The notes beneath the pieces are model-generated. The model did not search any database and was not told the DNA's origin. It was given only the letters and a program-made list of their open reading frames with translations. A DNA stretch of 64,000 nucleotides from Marinobacterium iners DSM 11526. GTDB taxonomy: Bacteria > Pseudomonadota > Gammaproteobacteria > Pseudomonadales > Balneatricaceae. The position numbers and the translations under genes are program-made. Within the stretch, counting starts at the first letter, position 1; every line of letters begins with the position of its first letter. Shown in pieces: positions 43,956-52,725 of this stretch. The stretch lies in the NCBI RefSeq assembly GCF_900107855.1, contig NZ_FNRJ01000001.1, positions 372,001 to 436,000 on the forward strand. Direction: 5' to 3'.

Positions 43956-45197
43956 TCACATGGCCAAATCGTTCACTGACAGAATTCCCATCAATATGGA
44001 GATAATGATAAGGGCTATTCCGCCACCCATAAAGAGAATAAGTACAGGCTCAAGCAGTGTCAGCCCTCGCTTCACCCCTGCCTGAACTTCAGCGTCATAC
44101 ACTTTCGCCAACTCCAGCATCATCTCGCCCAATTGACCGGATTCCTCCCCCACTCGCACCATCTGAACAACCATGGGAGAGAATCCGCCATTCTCCTGCA
44201 GGACTGCCGACATCCTGCGGCCCGATTTGACGGCCGGCGCCAACACTTCAAACAGATGCCTGATATGTACATTACCAACGGTGTTCACGGCTATATTCAA
44301 TGACTGCAGGAGTGACACCCCACTCCCCTGCAAAGTTCCCAATGTGCGCGCAAAGCGGGCAACTTCGTATTTGAACAGCACTCCGCCAGCAAAGGGAAGG
44401 CGCAACAGAAGCCGGTCCAGCCAGCGCTTACCTCCCGGCTGCCCAACCCACCTGCGCAGAAGCCAAAAACCAGGCACAACAACCATCAGGACCAGCCACC
44501 ACCAATTCTGTACCCATTCGCCAGTCACTATAACCGCACGCGTCATTCCCGGCAGCGCATCCCCCATATCAGCGAATAGAGTTTCAAACTGAGGCACCAC
44601 GAATCCAAGCATCACAACCACTGACAAAACAGCAACCAGCGCAAGGATTGCAGGGTAAATCAACGCCGAGACAACGGTGCCGCGCACCTGCTTCGACTGC
44701 TCAAGATGCTCAGCAAGGCGTGCAAGCACTTGACTGACCTGGCCACTTGCCTCACCGGCACGAACCATATTTATATAGAAGCTACCGAACAGCCGCTCAT
44801 GCTGCTGCAATGCCGTGCTTAGAGGCTTACCGCCCTTCACTGTATCCAATAGATACTGCAACAACTCGGTATAGCGCTGCTTTGCGCTCATCTCGAGCAA
44901 AATCTTCAAGGCACGATCTATAGGCAGACCGGCTCGCATCAATACAGCCAGCTCTGAAGTCAATGCAATCACATCCGACCGACCGACCGGTGCTTTGGAA
45001 ACACGCCCGGACCTGTGACGGACAAATACTTTCGAAGGAGCCTGCGTATCGTTTTGCTCGTCTTTCTCCGAGATTTTAAGAGGCGTCAACCCTTTTGCTC
45101 GCAGCTGTATCAGCACAGATTCTCGGTTTGCAGCCTGAATACCCCCCTCTTCTATGGGTCCATTTTTACTCACTGCCTTGTATCTGTACTCAGGCAT
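43956..45197 (-). CDS. gspF: Type II secretion inner-membrane platform protein GspF
   Basis: The 413-residue polytopic protein consists of two repeated cytoplasmic helical domains with three membrane helices, as in GspF/PilC. YRYKAVSKNGPIEEGGI is the usual N-terminus, FYINMVRAGEASGQVSQVL and VVQMVRVGEESGQLGEMM are the repeated motifs, and LLEPVLILFMGGGIALII ends it. The ATG at 45197 gives the normal start; a GTG one codon earlier is possible. Confidence 0.96.
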   Translation of the reverse strand: MPEYRYKAVSKNGPIEEGGIQAANRESVLIQLRAKGLTPLKISEKDEQNDTQAPSKVFVRHRSGRVSKAPVGRSDVIALTSELAVLMRAGLPIDRALKILLEMSAKQRYTELLQYLLDTVKGGKPLSTALQQHERLFGSFYINMVRAGEASGQVSQVLARLAEHLEQSKQVRGTVVSALIYPAILALVAVLSVVVMLGFVVPQFETLFADMGDALPGMTRAVIVTGEWVQNWWWLVLMVVVPGFWLLRRWVGQPGGKRWLDRLLLRLPFAGGVLFKYEVARFARTLGTLQGSGVSLLQSLNIAVNTVGNVHIRHLFEVLAPAVKSGRRMSAVLQENGGFSPMVVQMVRVGEESGQLGEMMLELAKVYDAEVQAGVKRGLTLLEPVLILFMGGGIALIIISILMGILSVNDLAM

Positions 45198-45240
45198 CAC
45201 TCATACTCACACAATCGCCGTTTCACCAAGAGACATTCAA

Positions 45241-46941
45241 TCAGAACTGCTGTTCGCTGTTTTGATCCTGCGTAACCCTTAGCACCTCTTCAAGAGACGT
45301 CACACCCGTTACAACCTTTCGCAAGCCATCCTCATAAAGCGTCAACATACCGTTCTGACGAGCTAAGGTATGGAGACTTGCCGCATCAGACCCCGCGATG
45401 ACAGCCTTTTGTAACTCTTCGTTCAGGACAATCAGCTCATGAATCGCAACGCGACCACTGTAACCCGTTCCTTGGCAGTGTTCACACCCATGACTGGTGT
45501 ATATGTGATGCTGATGCTCTGGCATCCAACGACTCAAGCCCGAAGACTTTGCGACGGCAGGCTCAAGTTCTGTTTCCACTTTACAGTGAGTACAGAGTCG
45601 ACGTACGAGCCTTTGCGCCAAAACCCCATTTACGGATGACGTTATCAGATAACGCTCAACTCCCATATCTTCAAGGCGTGCTATCGCCCCAGAAGCGGTA
45701 TTGGTATGCAGAGTCGATAGGACCAGATGCCCCGTCAAAGCGGACTGCACCGCAATCTGGGCCGTTTCTGAATCTCGCATCTCACCGATCATGATGATAT
45801 CCGGGTCTTGACGCAGAATAGAGCGCAGCGCACGTGCAAAATCCAGTTCAATCTGTGGCTGTACCTGAATCTGGTTAATGCCGTTCAACTGGTATTCCAC
45901 CGGGTCTTCAACCGTTATGATCTTGAGCGCCTGAGAGTCCAGTGTGGCCAGAGATGCATACAGCGTCGTGGTTTTGCCCGACCCTGTTGGCCCCGTCAGC
46001 AGCAACACTCCATGAGGTCTGTGCAGCAGCTCCTTGTACGCCGACAGAACATCATCACTGAACCCCATACTCTCAAGGCTCAGTTTGATACTTTGACGAT
46101 CAAGAACACGCATCACGATACTTTCGCCGTGCACTGTCGGTATCGTCGACACCCTAAGGTCCAGCTCATGACCTTTAACGCGCGTCATGATACGTCCATC
46201 CTGGGGCAGACGCCTTTCCGCAATATTCAGATGGGCCAGCAACTTGATACGAGAGGCTATGGCGGCCGCCTGCTCCAGGGACGGAGGATCAGGCATCTCC
46301 TGAATCACTCCATCTACGCGATATCTCAGGTGAAGACCATCATCAAAAGGCTCGATATGTATATCGGACGCTCCCATATCAAGGGCGCGATGTATAATCT
46401 GGTTGACCTGCCGAATGACTGGCGCTTCACTGGCCAGATCTCTGAGATGCTCAATGAACTCTTCATCACCGCCAAAGCTGTCAAAAGCCTCATCCGCCTC
46501 ACCCTCAACAGACTGCTGCTCCGCATAACGCTGCATCACTGCGATGATATCGGTTTCAAGTCCCAGCTTTAAAACAACCTTGGCACCGGAAGCCAGCGCC
46601 AATGCGTGAGAAAGATACTGGCTCTGGGGCTCGGGGCACGCAACCTGCAACTCTCCCGACTCGTTACTCAGCACAACCATTTGGTGGCTTTGGAGGAATA
46701 CGCTCGACACCCCGGCTACAACAACAGGCTCTTCAGGGTACTCAGCCGCATACACGCGATGAACATCAAGCTGCGTACAAAGAGCAACAGCAACATCAGA
46801 CTCTGAAACCAGACCCAGCTTAACCAGCACCTGGCCAAGCAGACCACCCATTTCCTGTTGCGCAACCAGTGCGCGTTCCAGATCTCGAGCACTGATTTTT
46901 TTACTGGCAACCAGCATTTCGCCCAAACGTATATTCACCAT
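45241..46941 (-). CDS. gspE: Type II secretion ATPase GspE
   Basis: GspE drives pseudopilus assembly. The 566-residue protein has an N-terminal GspE_N/MshEN domain (RLGEMLVASKKI onward). The ATPase core carries Walker A GPTGSGKTTT, the Asp box VEDPVEYQ, Walker B IIMIGEMRDSETA and the His box LVLSTLHTN. A four-cysteine zinc motif CTHC...CEHC is inserted before GRVAIHEL, as in GspE proteins. I chose the ATG at 46941 because AAGG lies 5 bases upstream; a TTG 18 bases earlier is an alternative. It follows the PglL-like gene by 30 bases. Confidence 0.97.
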   Translation of the reverse strand: MVNIRLGEMLVASKKISARDLERALVAQQEMGGLLGQVLVKLGLVSESDVAVALCTQLDVHRVYAAEYPEEPVVVAGVSSVFLQSHQMVVLSNESGELQVACPEPQSQYLSHALALASGAKVVLKLGLETDIIAVMQRYAEQQSVEGEADEAFDSFGGDEEFIEHLRDLASEAPVIRQVNQIIHRALDMGASDIHIEPFDDGLHLRYRVDGVIQEMPDPPSLEQAAAIASRIKLLAHLNIAERRLPQDGRIMTRVKGHELDLRVSTIPTVHGESIVMRVLDRQSIKLSLESMGFSDDVLSAYKELLHRPHGVLLLTGPTGSGKTTTLYASLATLDSQALKIITVEDPVEYQLNGINQIQVQPQIELDFARALRSILRQDPDIIMIGEMRDSETAQIAVQSALTGHLVLSTLHTNTASGAIARLEDMGVERYLITSSVNGVLAQRLVRRLCTHCKVETELEPAVAKSSGLSRWMPEHQHHIYTSHGCEHCQGTGYSGRVAIHELIVLNEELQKAVIAGSDAASLHTLARQNGMLTLYEDGLRKVVTGVTSLEEVLRVTQDQNSEQQF

Positions 46942-46971
46942 CAACACCTTAGTCAGCAAGCTCGAAGTTCA

Positions 46972-48786
46972 TCATTTCCCAATCAAAATCTGGTGATAGA
47001 GCTGGGACAGCTTTTTATTGCCAGGGTATAAATAAAGCCCTCTATTAAGGGTTTCAAGTGCATTACGGTTCAAACCCAGATTGCGGTAAGCGAGCGCAAT
47101 AGCATGAATGGTTGAAGTCTCCGGTTCTTTCTTGACGTACATTTCAGACCATTCAATAAATTCTTTGGTCCAGTGATTGGTCCTATTCCTGAGATCTTGA
47201 TTCAACAAAACCTTCAACCTCAACATCGTGGCAAATTCACCAAAGTAAAGATTATCACCAGCAGCTTCCAGCTTTTTCATATCAAGCTGCTTATACATAA
47301 AGAAATGGTTAATATCACGACTTACCGGAATGGTCGTGATGCAGAAATAGACCAACAAGACCGACCAAACACCCATACCGAATACCACCGGCATCACCAC
47401 AGCCGTTTTCTCACAACGCACTGCACAGGGTCTTTTATACGACAGAGTCAAGTACACAATAAAAATAAAGAGCAGCCAATGATATACCGAACTATAAAAA
47501 GGCAGCTCAACCTGAGTATGCACGGCAATCGGGACAAGCAGCGCAAACATAGCGCCCCCTCTTTGCCAACCGAGATTGAACAGGGCGGTCATAATGACAA
47601 CTGCAACAGCCAATATCGCCAAAAGCGCAATAGCACCACCCTCAACACCCCACAAAAGCAATTCATTGTGTGGATGCCCGTATCGGTTGGGGCCGATTAG
47701 TGGCTTACCATCTCTTGCTGCCATGTACTCAGCTGCACGCTCGTGAAAAACGCTCTGAAATGTACCTATTCCATGGCCGTAAAAAGGCTTGTCACTCATC
47801 ACATCAAAAGCAACGCTGTACACGTGAGGCCTGACATCACCCTCCCCCTGGAAAAGACGCTGAATTTTCCAAAGCGTGCGATCAAACGCCGTAGAGCCGC
47901 CCCCACCCGATGCGTACATGCCGATACGATCGGGCAAGGCTGCCAACTGCATCGATTCAGGGACTCCCCCCCCCTTCTCAGTGAGCTTTATATCCTTGGT
48001 TAGTACAGTTAAATCCTGCATGCCGACACCAACACCGACCACCAAGGCCAAAATCGCACCTGCGGCTGTAGTCTTATTCCGATACAAGACTTTTGCTCTT
48101 GACAGGAACAAAACCGGCAGCGCCAAAACGGCAGCCAGTAGCCCAATACGTGAACCACTTGAAACCACAACTGCCATACCCAACATGATTGTCAGAACAC
48201 ATATGAGTTTAAGTACTGCATTACGTTTTGAGAAACCTGGCGTTGTCATGATGAACAGCGACAGCAAAACACCTGTCAGCACAGCGCTTACATTGACATT
48301 GGCCTGCTGAAAAACCCCAATAATACGCGGAGTTGTCATATGAGGTATCCACCCAAGCAAGATCTGCCCCGGAATAGCCTGCAGCACACTGACAACAGAG
48401 AATAATAGTGTCGCGAAGACAAAAATGTATACTGCATTTTCTTTGGTGCGACGCCCAAGATCAAACTGGTAAATCGAAATAAAAAACAAGACACCCGATA
48501 GCACATACCCGATTCTGAACAGCAAATCTTTCGGGTATGGAACACCATTTACAATAGTACCCGCGGTAAGCCCAAGTGGTAGCAACAAAAACCAAATATA
48601 ATATTTAGGCAAAACAAGATTACGATTGATAACCGACTTCACAGCGGCACTTATAATAACGACAGCCACAACACCCCAAAGCCAAATATTGTATTCCTTA
48701 AGAAGGGGGTCATAACCGGTATTTGGTGTAAAATACAACGATAAAAAAGCGATCAAGGCCATCAATATAAGAAAGAGTTTATTCAC
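46972..48786 (-). CDS. PglL/TfpO-like O-oligosaccharyltransferase (Wzy_C superfamily)
   Basis: The 604-residue protein has about twelve transmembrane helices and a C-terminal soluble segment of about 100 residues with TPR-like character (ALAYRNLGLNRNALETLNRG). The large periplasmic loop and the motifs GVFQQANVNVSAVL, GHPHNELLLWGVEGG and HTQVELPFYSSVYHWLLF fit PglL-type enzymes better than O-antigen ligases (WaaL) or polymerases (Wzy). Those enzymes transfer lipid-linked oligosaccharide to Ser/Thr of exported proteins, often pilins. The start is GTG at 48786 with AGGA 9 bases upstream. It is the first gene of the type II secretion run. Confidence 0.8.
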   Translation of the reverse strand: MNKLFLILMALIAFLSLYFTPNTGYDPLLKEYNIWLWGVVAVVIISAAVKSVINRNLVLPKYYIWFLLLPLGLTAGTIVNGVPYPKDLLFRIGYVLSGVLFFISIYQFDLGRRTKENAVYIFVFATLLFSVVSVLQAIPGQILLGWIPHMTTPRIIGVFQQANVNVSAVLTGVLLSLFIMTTPGFSKRNAVLKLICVLTIMLGMAVVVSSGSRIGLLAAVLALPVLFLSRAKVLYRNKTTAAGAILALVVGVGVGMQDLTVLTKDIKLTEKGGGVPESMQLAALPDRIGMYASGGGGSTAFDRTLWKIQRLFQGEGDVRPHVYSVAFDVMSDKPFYGHGIGTFQSVFHERAAEYMAARDGKPLIGPNRYGHPHNELLLWGVEGGAIALLAILAVAVVIMTALFNLGWQRGGAMFALLVPIAVHTQVELPFYSSVYHWLLFIFIVYLTLSYKRPCAVRCEKTAVVMPVVFGMGVWSVLLVYFCITTIPVSRDINHFFMYKQLDMKKLEAAGDNLYFGEFATMLRLKVLLNQDLRNRTNHWTKEFIEWSEMYVKKEPETSTIHAIALAYRNLGLNRNALETLNRGLYLYPGNKKLSQLYHQILIGK

Positions 48787-49075
48787 TGCTCACATCCTGT
48801 CTGAATCCAAATGCCCAACCGCTCAATACACTTACACCACTACTGCCAGGCAACAGGCCAGCATGATAGCGGTTAGCCCTGCATCCGTACAGGCGCAGCA
48901 ACAATGTCACTCCCCGAAGACACTATCATTCAACAGCACTACAATTATCCACCACACTGTTGCCATCTTCTGTCTTATGCTTTAAAAACCCATATCAATC
49001 GGTTGATACAAAAGCACGACAATAATAATCGTTCTGACTCCTACTGGTAGAGCGACCGACGAGCAGGGATAGTAC

Positions 49076-49939
49076 ATGAAGATAGGGACGCTGGGTTTCC
49101 CCTCTGATCAGCTGAAAAAACTGGAAAAAATTCTCAGCCTGTCAAAACGGCCGCTTGTGCTCGTCAGTTTTGATCAGAATGAGTTGCCCGACCTTCTTCT
49201 CGTGTTCGGGCCAGAGCACCTGCAGCAACCGGCGGTTTCAGAGCTGCCGCAGGAGTATCACTCTCGAGTGATACTGGTCAGCAAAACCCGCCCCAATGAC
49301 AGCAGCTTGCCTCACATCAAATCACCCCTGATCTCATCCCGCGTCATCCGCACACTGGAACAGTACCAGCCGTTTGAACCGTCACTCTCAACACCTGCAG
49401 CCGAACCCGCTGAAAGGCCACTTTCTGAGCCGGATGCCATTGATCTTGATGTCCAGGCGGAAACGGAGAACCCGTTCAGCAAATACGACGCCCGAATCGC
49501 TGAGGTCCAGAAGCTGAAAGATACCGCCCCTGAGGCGGTGGCTGATGCGTCCTATGCCGTTCTGGTCGTGGACGACAGCCACCCAATGCAGCAGATGCTG
49601 GCCAGGGAACTGCAACAGCTGGATCATCCAGTAAATCTGGACTTTGCCGATGATGGTGAATCGGCTCTGGCCAAAGTGGCCGACAACCATTATGACTTTA
49701 TTTTCCTCGACATCATGATGCCTGGCATCGATGGTTTTGAGACCTGTACTCGCATGCGATCCATGCCAGCATTGAAGAAAACACCGATCATCATGCTGTC
49801 ATCGAAAACATCTCCTCTGGATGAGGTCAAGGGAATCATGGCTGGCTCTTCAACCTACCTGACCAAGCCCATCGAGCATGCCGAGTTCCAAAAAGTGATC
49901 CGGCGTGTTTCCCGCTGGGTCAGCGAATTCAGAAAATAA
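49076..49939 (+). CDS. Response regulator with extra N-terminal domain (PilG-like position)
   Basis: Residues about 160-285 are a receiver domain: VLVVDDSHP, the phosphorylation site D212 in FLDIMMPG, and the switch lysine in TYLTKPI. The first 100 residues have no clear match and may be a degenerate receiver (LVSFDQNELPDLLLVFGPE), followed by a Pro/Glu-rich linker. Pseudomonas PilG has only the receiver (about 135 residues). It starts the Pil-Chp-like cluster, 33 bases ahead of the PilH-like gene, and is encoded divergently from the PglL-like gene. The 289-base gap between them holds both promoters; I see no clear consensus. Confidence 0.83.
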   Translation: MKIGTLGFPSDQLKKLEKILSLSKRPLVLVSFDQNELPDLLLVFGPEHLQQPAVSELPQEYHSRVILVSKTRPNDSSLPHIKSPLISSRVIRTLEQYQPFEPSLSTPAAEPAERPLSEPDAIDLDVQAETENPFSKYDARIAEVQKLKDTAPEAVADASYAVLVVDDSHPMQQMLARELQQLDHPVNLDFADDGESALAKVADNHYDFIFLDIMMPGIDGFETCTRMRSMPALKKTPIIMLSSKTSPLDEVKGIMAGSSTYLTKPIEHAEFQKVIRRVSRWVSEFRK

Positions 49940-49971
49940 CGCGTTTCATCTACCGGAGTAAGATATCTGCC

Positions 49972-50337
49972 ATGGCCATCAACAAAATCCTGATTGTGGA
50001 AGACGATCCTGTTCAACAACAGCACCTGCAAACCATTCTTCAGACAACCGGCGCCAAGATTCTTGTCGCCGAAAACGGCCAGCAAGGCATCACCCTGGCT
50101 GAGCAGGAAAAGCCCGATCTGATATTCATGGATATTGTAATGCCCGAGGTGGACGGCTTTTCTGCCTGCCGGCATATCACCAGCGCCGAAAGCACCCGTT
50201 CTATTCCGGTCGTTATCGTATCCAGCAAGCACCAGGAGGCAGACCGGGTTTGGGCGCAGTTACAGGGTGCGAGTGCACTGGTCGCCAAGCCGTTTTCTGA
50301 TCAGGACATACTGGATCAGGTCAAGGCCTTCAGCTGA
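49972..50337 (+). CDS. pilH: Single-domain response regulator PilH-like
   Basis: The 121-residue protein is a bare receiver with the acidic pair in IVEDDPV, the phosphorylation site D54 in LIFMDIVMPEVDGFSACR, and the lysine in LVAKPFSDQ. EKPDLIFMDIVMP and the VIVSSKHQEADRVWAQLQGA segment closely resemble Pseudomonas PilH, so I use that symbol with caution. In the Pil-Chp system PilH works with PilG and ChpA to control type IV pilus motors and cAMP. Confidence 0.86.
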   Translation: MAINKILIVEDDPVQQQHLQTILQTTGAKILVAENGQQGITLAEQEKPDLIFMDIVMPEVDGFSACRHITSAESTRSIPVVIVSSKHQEADRVWAQLQGASALVAKPFSDQDILDQVKAFS

Positions 50338-50349
50338 CAGGAGAGCATC

Positions 50350-50874
50350 ATGGACGATATCAACAGTACGCTTGACCGACTGCTGCAAGCCGACATGGCT
50401 ACAACGGCAGCAGCATCTGGTGAGATTCGTCACGGCTTCAGCCTTAGCGGCCATCATTTCCTTTTACAGCCAGGTACGTACTGCGAACTGGCGGCAAAGC
50501 AGAGCATTTGCGCCTTGCCAGACTGCCCCGACTGGTTTGCCGGGTTTATCAATCATCGCGGCCATGCCGTTCCTGTCTATGACCTGGCACGTTACCTTGA
50601 CACGAACACTCCCAGGGCAGAACAGAAACGAGAATTCTGGATTCTGCTGCTGGATGCTCACCCCAATACAGCAGGATTTATGATTCCGACTCTGCCAACC
50701 GTGTTAACAGACCTCTCCTCTGTCGAACATCTCAACGCCACCGAGCAGCCCGCAAACCTGTCACCCTTTATCAGCCAAGCATGGCAACAAAACGGGCAGC
50801 GGTGGTACGAAATTGACCACACGGCGCTGCTGAACCATTTAAAGCTGCAATTTCAACCCTCCAAACAACAATAA
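50350..50874 (+). CDS. CheW-like coupling protein (PilI-like)
   Basis: The 174-residue product holds one CheW domain. GFSLSGHHFLLQPGTYCELA starts it and PDCPDWFAGFINHRGHAVPVYDLARYL is the typical CheW central part. It would link the MCP to the ChpA-like kinase. Gene order (PilG, PilH, PilI, PilJ, ChpA) is that of Pil-Chp clusters. GGAG precedes the ATG. Confidence 0.85.
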   Translation: MDDINSTLDRLLQADMATTAAASGEIRHGFSLSGHHFLLQPGTYCELAAKQSICALPDCPDWFAGFINHRGHAVPVYDLARYLDTNTPRAEQKREFWILLLDAHPNTAGFMIPTLPTVLTDLSSVEHLNATEQPANLSPFISQAWQQNGQRWYEIDHTALLNHLKLQFQPSKQQ

Positions 50875-50905
50875 AAAGCCAACAATACGTTTCAAGGGAA
50901 CAGAT

Positions 50906-52714
50906 ATGACTTCTTCACGGAACCTGCAAGGCATACGGATAAGCACCAAGTTTGCGATAGCAGGCATTATGCTGCTCATCTGTATGGTAGCCATCGCAAT
51001 TGCCTACTACCGTACTATCGTTATTGATGAGGAATCGCAACGCATTGACGCTGAAACCCGTGCCGTGTCGAATGTCGCTTCCGTTTTGACACAGCAACTC
51101 AATGAAGCACAGCTGGCATTTACGCGGGCTCGCCTGACCCTTTCGGTGGCGTCTCTGAATACGCTTGAAAACAGTACTCGAGCCTTTTTTATTCAACTTG
51201 AGAAATTACCGGCACTGTTGACCAATTTGCCCGGGGGCGATGAGTTGAAAGATCGCCTTTCTACACTGGACATTGAGCATGCTCTGGCAGAGCTGAATGC
51301 CGTTAAAGCCTCGTCAGCCCCACGCAAGGAGCGGGTACTCCGACTGCAAAAGGCGTTCGGCCCCATTTTTGCCACGCTGCAGCATGAAAACATCGTGTTG
51401 AAACTGCTGCCGGACATCTACAGTGCTGAAGCCATTGCCCAACGCAACGAAGCCAAGGCGGAAATGCTCAAACTGTTTCTTGGATCATTGCTGCTGCTCA
51501 GCTTCGCCCTTATCGCCGCCATGGCAATCGTCAAGCACGGCGTTCTGGATCCGATTGCCAAGCTCTACGCCACTGTAAATGCGGTACGCAATGGTGATAC
51601 CGATGCACGTACAGAGTTGGAAAGCCGCGATGAACTTGGACAAATGGCAAGCGTACTGAACAGTTTGCTGGATGAAAAGGAGGCGGCAATTGCCCGCCAG
51701 TCGGAAGAAAACAAGAAACTGAACGACTCAATCATTCAGCTGATTCAGAATGTATTCAAGATCAGTCAGCGCGACCTGACTGTACGCGTACCGGTTGCAG
51801 AAGATATCACCGGTGCAGTGGCGGACTCCATCAACCAGCTGACCAACTCGATTGAAAACGTATTGCGTGAAGTCAGCGCGGTTACCTCTGAGGTCAACAG
51901 CACCTCGGTACAGGTTAAAACACAGTCGGAAGCGGTGCTTCTGCACGCCAGTAAAGAACAGGAGCAGATCAATGAAACACTGCAAGGCCTTGATTCAGCC
52001 ATTCAGGCGATGCAACTGATTGCCAAATTGGCAGCCGTTACCAACAGTGCCTCTCAAAAGGCGATCAATACGACAGAAAATGCCAAGGAATCCGTTTCGG
52101 CAACAGTAGCCAGTATCAACAAGATTCGCCAGACGATCCATGAGGCCGAAAAACGCATCAAGCGTCTGGGAGAACGTTCACAGGAGATAGGCGGTATTAT
52201 CAGCCTGATCAACAACATTTCCGAACGAACCCATATTTTGTCATTGAACGCCAGTATGCATGCCGCTTCGGCAGGCGAGGCCGGCCGCGGTCTGATGGTT
52301 GTTGTTGATGAGGTGCAGCGATTGGCTGAAAACTCACGTGAAGCGACCGCCGAGATCGAAAGCCTGGTTAACAATATTCAGTTGGAAACTGCTGATACCA
52401 TTCACGTCATAAACACCGTAATTGAAGATGTGGTATCCGGTACACGATTGGCCGAACAGGCGGGTGAACGTATGGAAGAAACCCGTAAAACGACCCAGTC
52501 TCTGGTTGAGTCCGTGGTACGTATTGCGCAAAGCGCAACCGGCCAGGCAAAGCTGGCCCAGAATCTGCGCCAGCGTGCTGGCAGCATTAACGACTTCACA
52601 CACGCAACCAATACCGAGATGCTGCAGCAGAAACAGTTGTCTGAACGACTGGTTGGCGCGGCCGATGAACTGCAGCGCTCCATAAGCGTATTCAAGCTGC
52701 AGCAGGCCGAGTAA
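50906..52714 (+). CDS. Methyl-accepting chemotaxis protein (PilJ-like)
   Basis: The 602-residue receptor has transmembrane helices at about residues 15-35 and 190-212, with a helical periplasmic sensor between them. A HAMP domain follows (GVLDPIAKLYATVNAVRNGD). The signalling domain's tip region reads ILSLNASMHAASAGEAGRG and then VDEVQRLAENS. That tip departs from the usual NAAIEAARAGE, as PilJ-type receptors do. It probably senses surface contact or envelope cues for pili or another machine. No CheR or CheB gene is in the cluster, so adaptation by methylation, if any, uses enzymes encoded elsewhere. Confidence 0.88.
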   Translation: MTSSRNLQGIRISTKFAIAGIMLLICMVAIAIAYYRTIVIDEESQRIDAETRAVSNVASVLTQQLNEAQLAFTRARLTLSVASLNTLENSTRAFFIQLEKLPALLTNLPGGDELKDRLSTLDIEHALAELNAVKASSAPRKERVLRLQKAFGPIFATLQHENIVLKLLPDIYSAEAIAQRNEAKAEMLKLFLGSLLLLSFALIAAMAIVKHGVLDPIAKLYATVNAVRNGDTDARTELESRDELGQMASVLNSLLDEKEAAIARQSEENKKLNDSIIQLIQNVFKISQRDLTVRVPVAEDITGAVADSINQLTNSIENVLREVSAVTSEVNSTSVQVKTQSEAVLLHASKEQEQINETLQGLDSAIQAMQLIAKLAAVTNSASQKAINTTENAKESVSATVASINKIRQTIHEAEKRIKRLGERSQEIGGIISLINNISERTHILSLNASMHAASAGEAGRGLMVVVDEVQRLAENSREATAEIESLVNNIQLETADTIHVINTVIEDVVSGTRLAEQAGERMEETRKTTQSLVESVVRIAQSATGQAKLAQNLRQRAGSINDFTHATNTEMLQQKQLSERLVGAADELQRSISVFKLQQAE

Positions 52715-52725
52715 AGGGGGTCGTC

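Noticed and set aside
48787-49075. Promoter for the chemosensory cluster (TTGATA at 49003 with AATAAT near 49024)
   Set aside because: The spacer would be only 14-15 bases, so the pair is not convincing.
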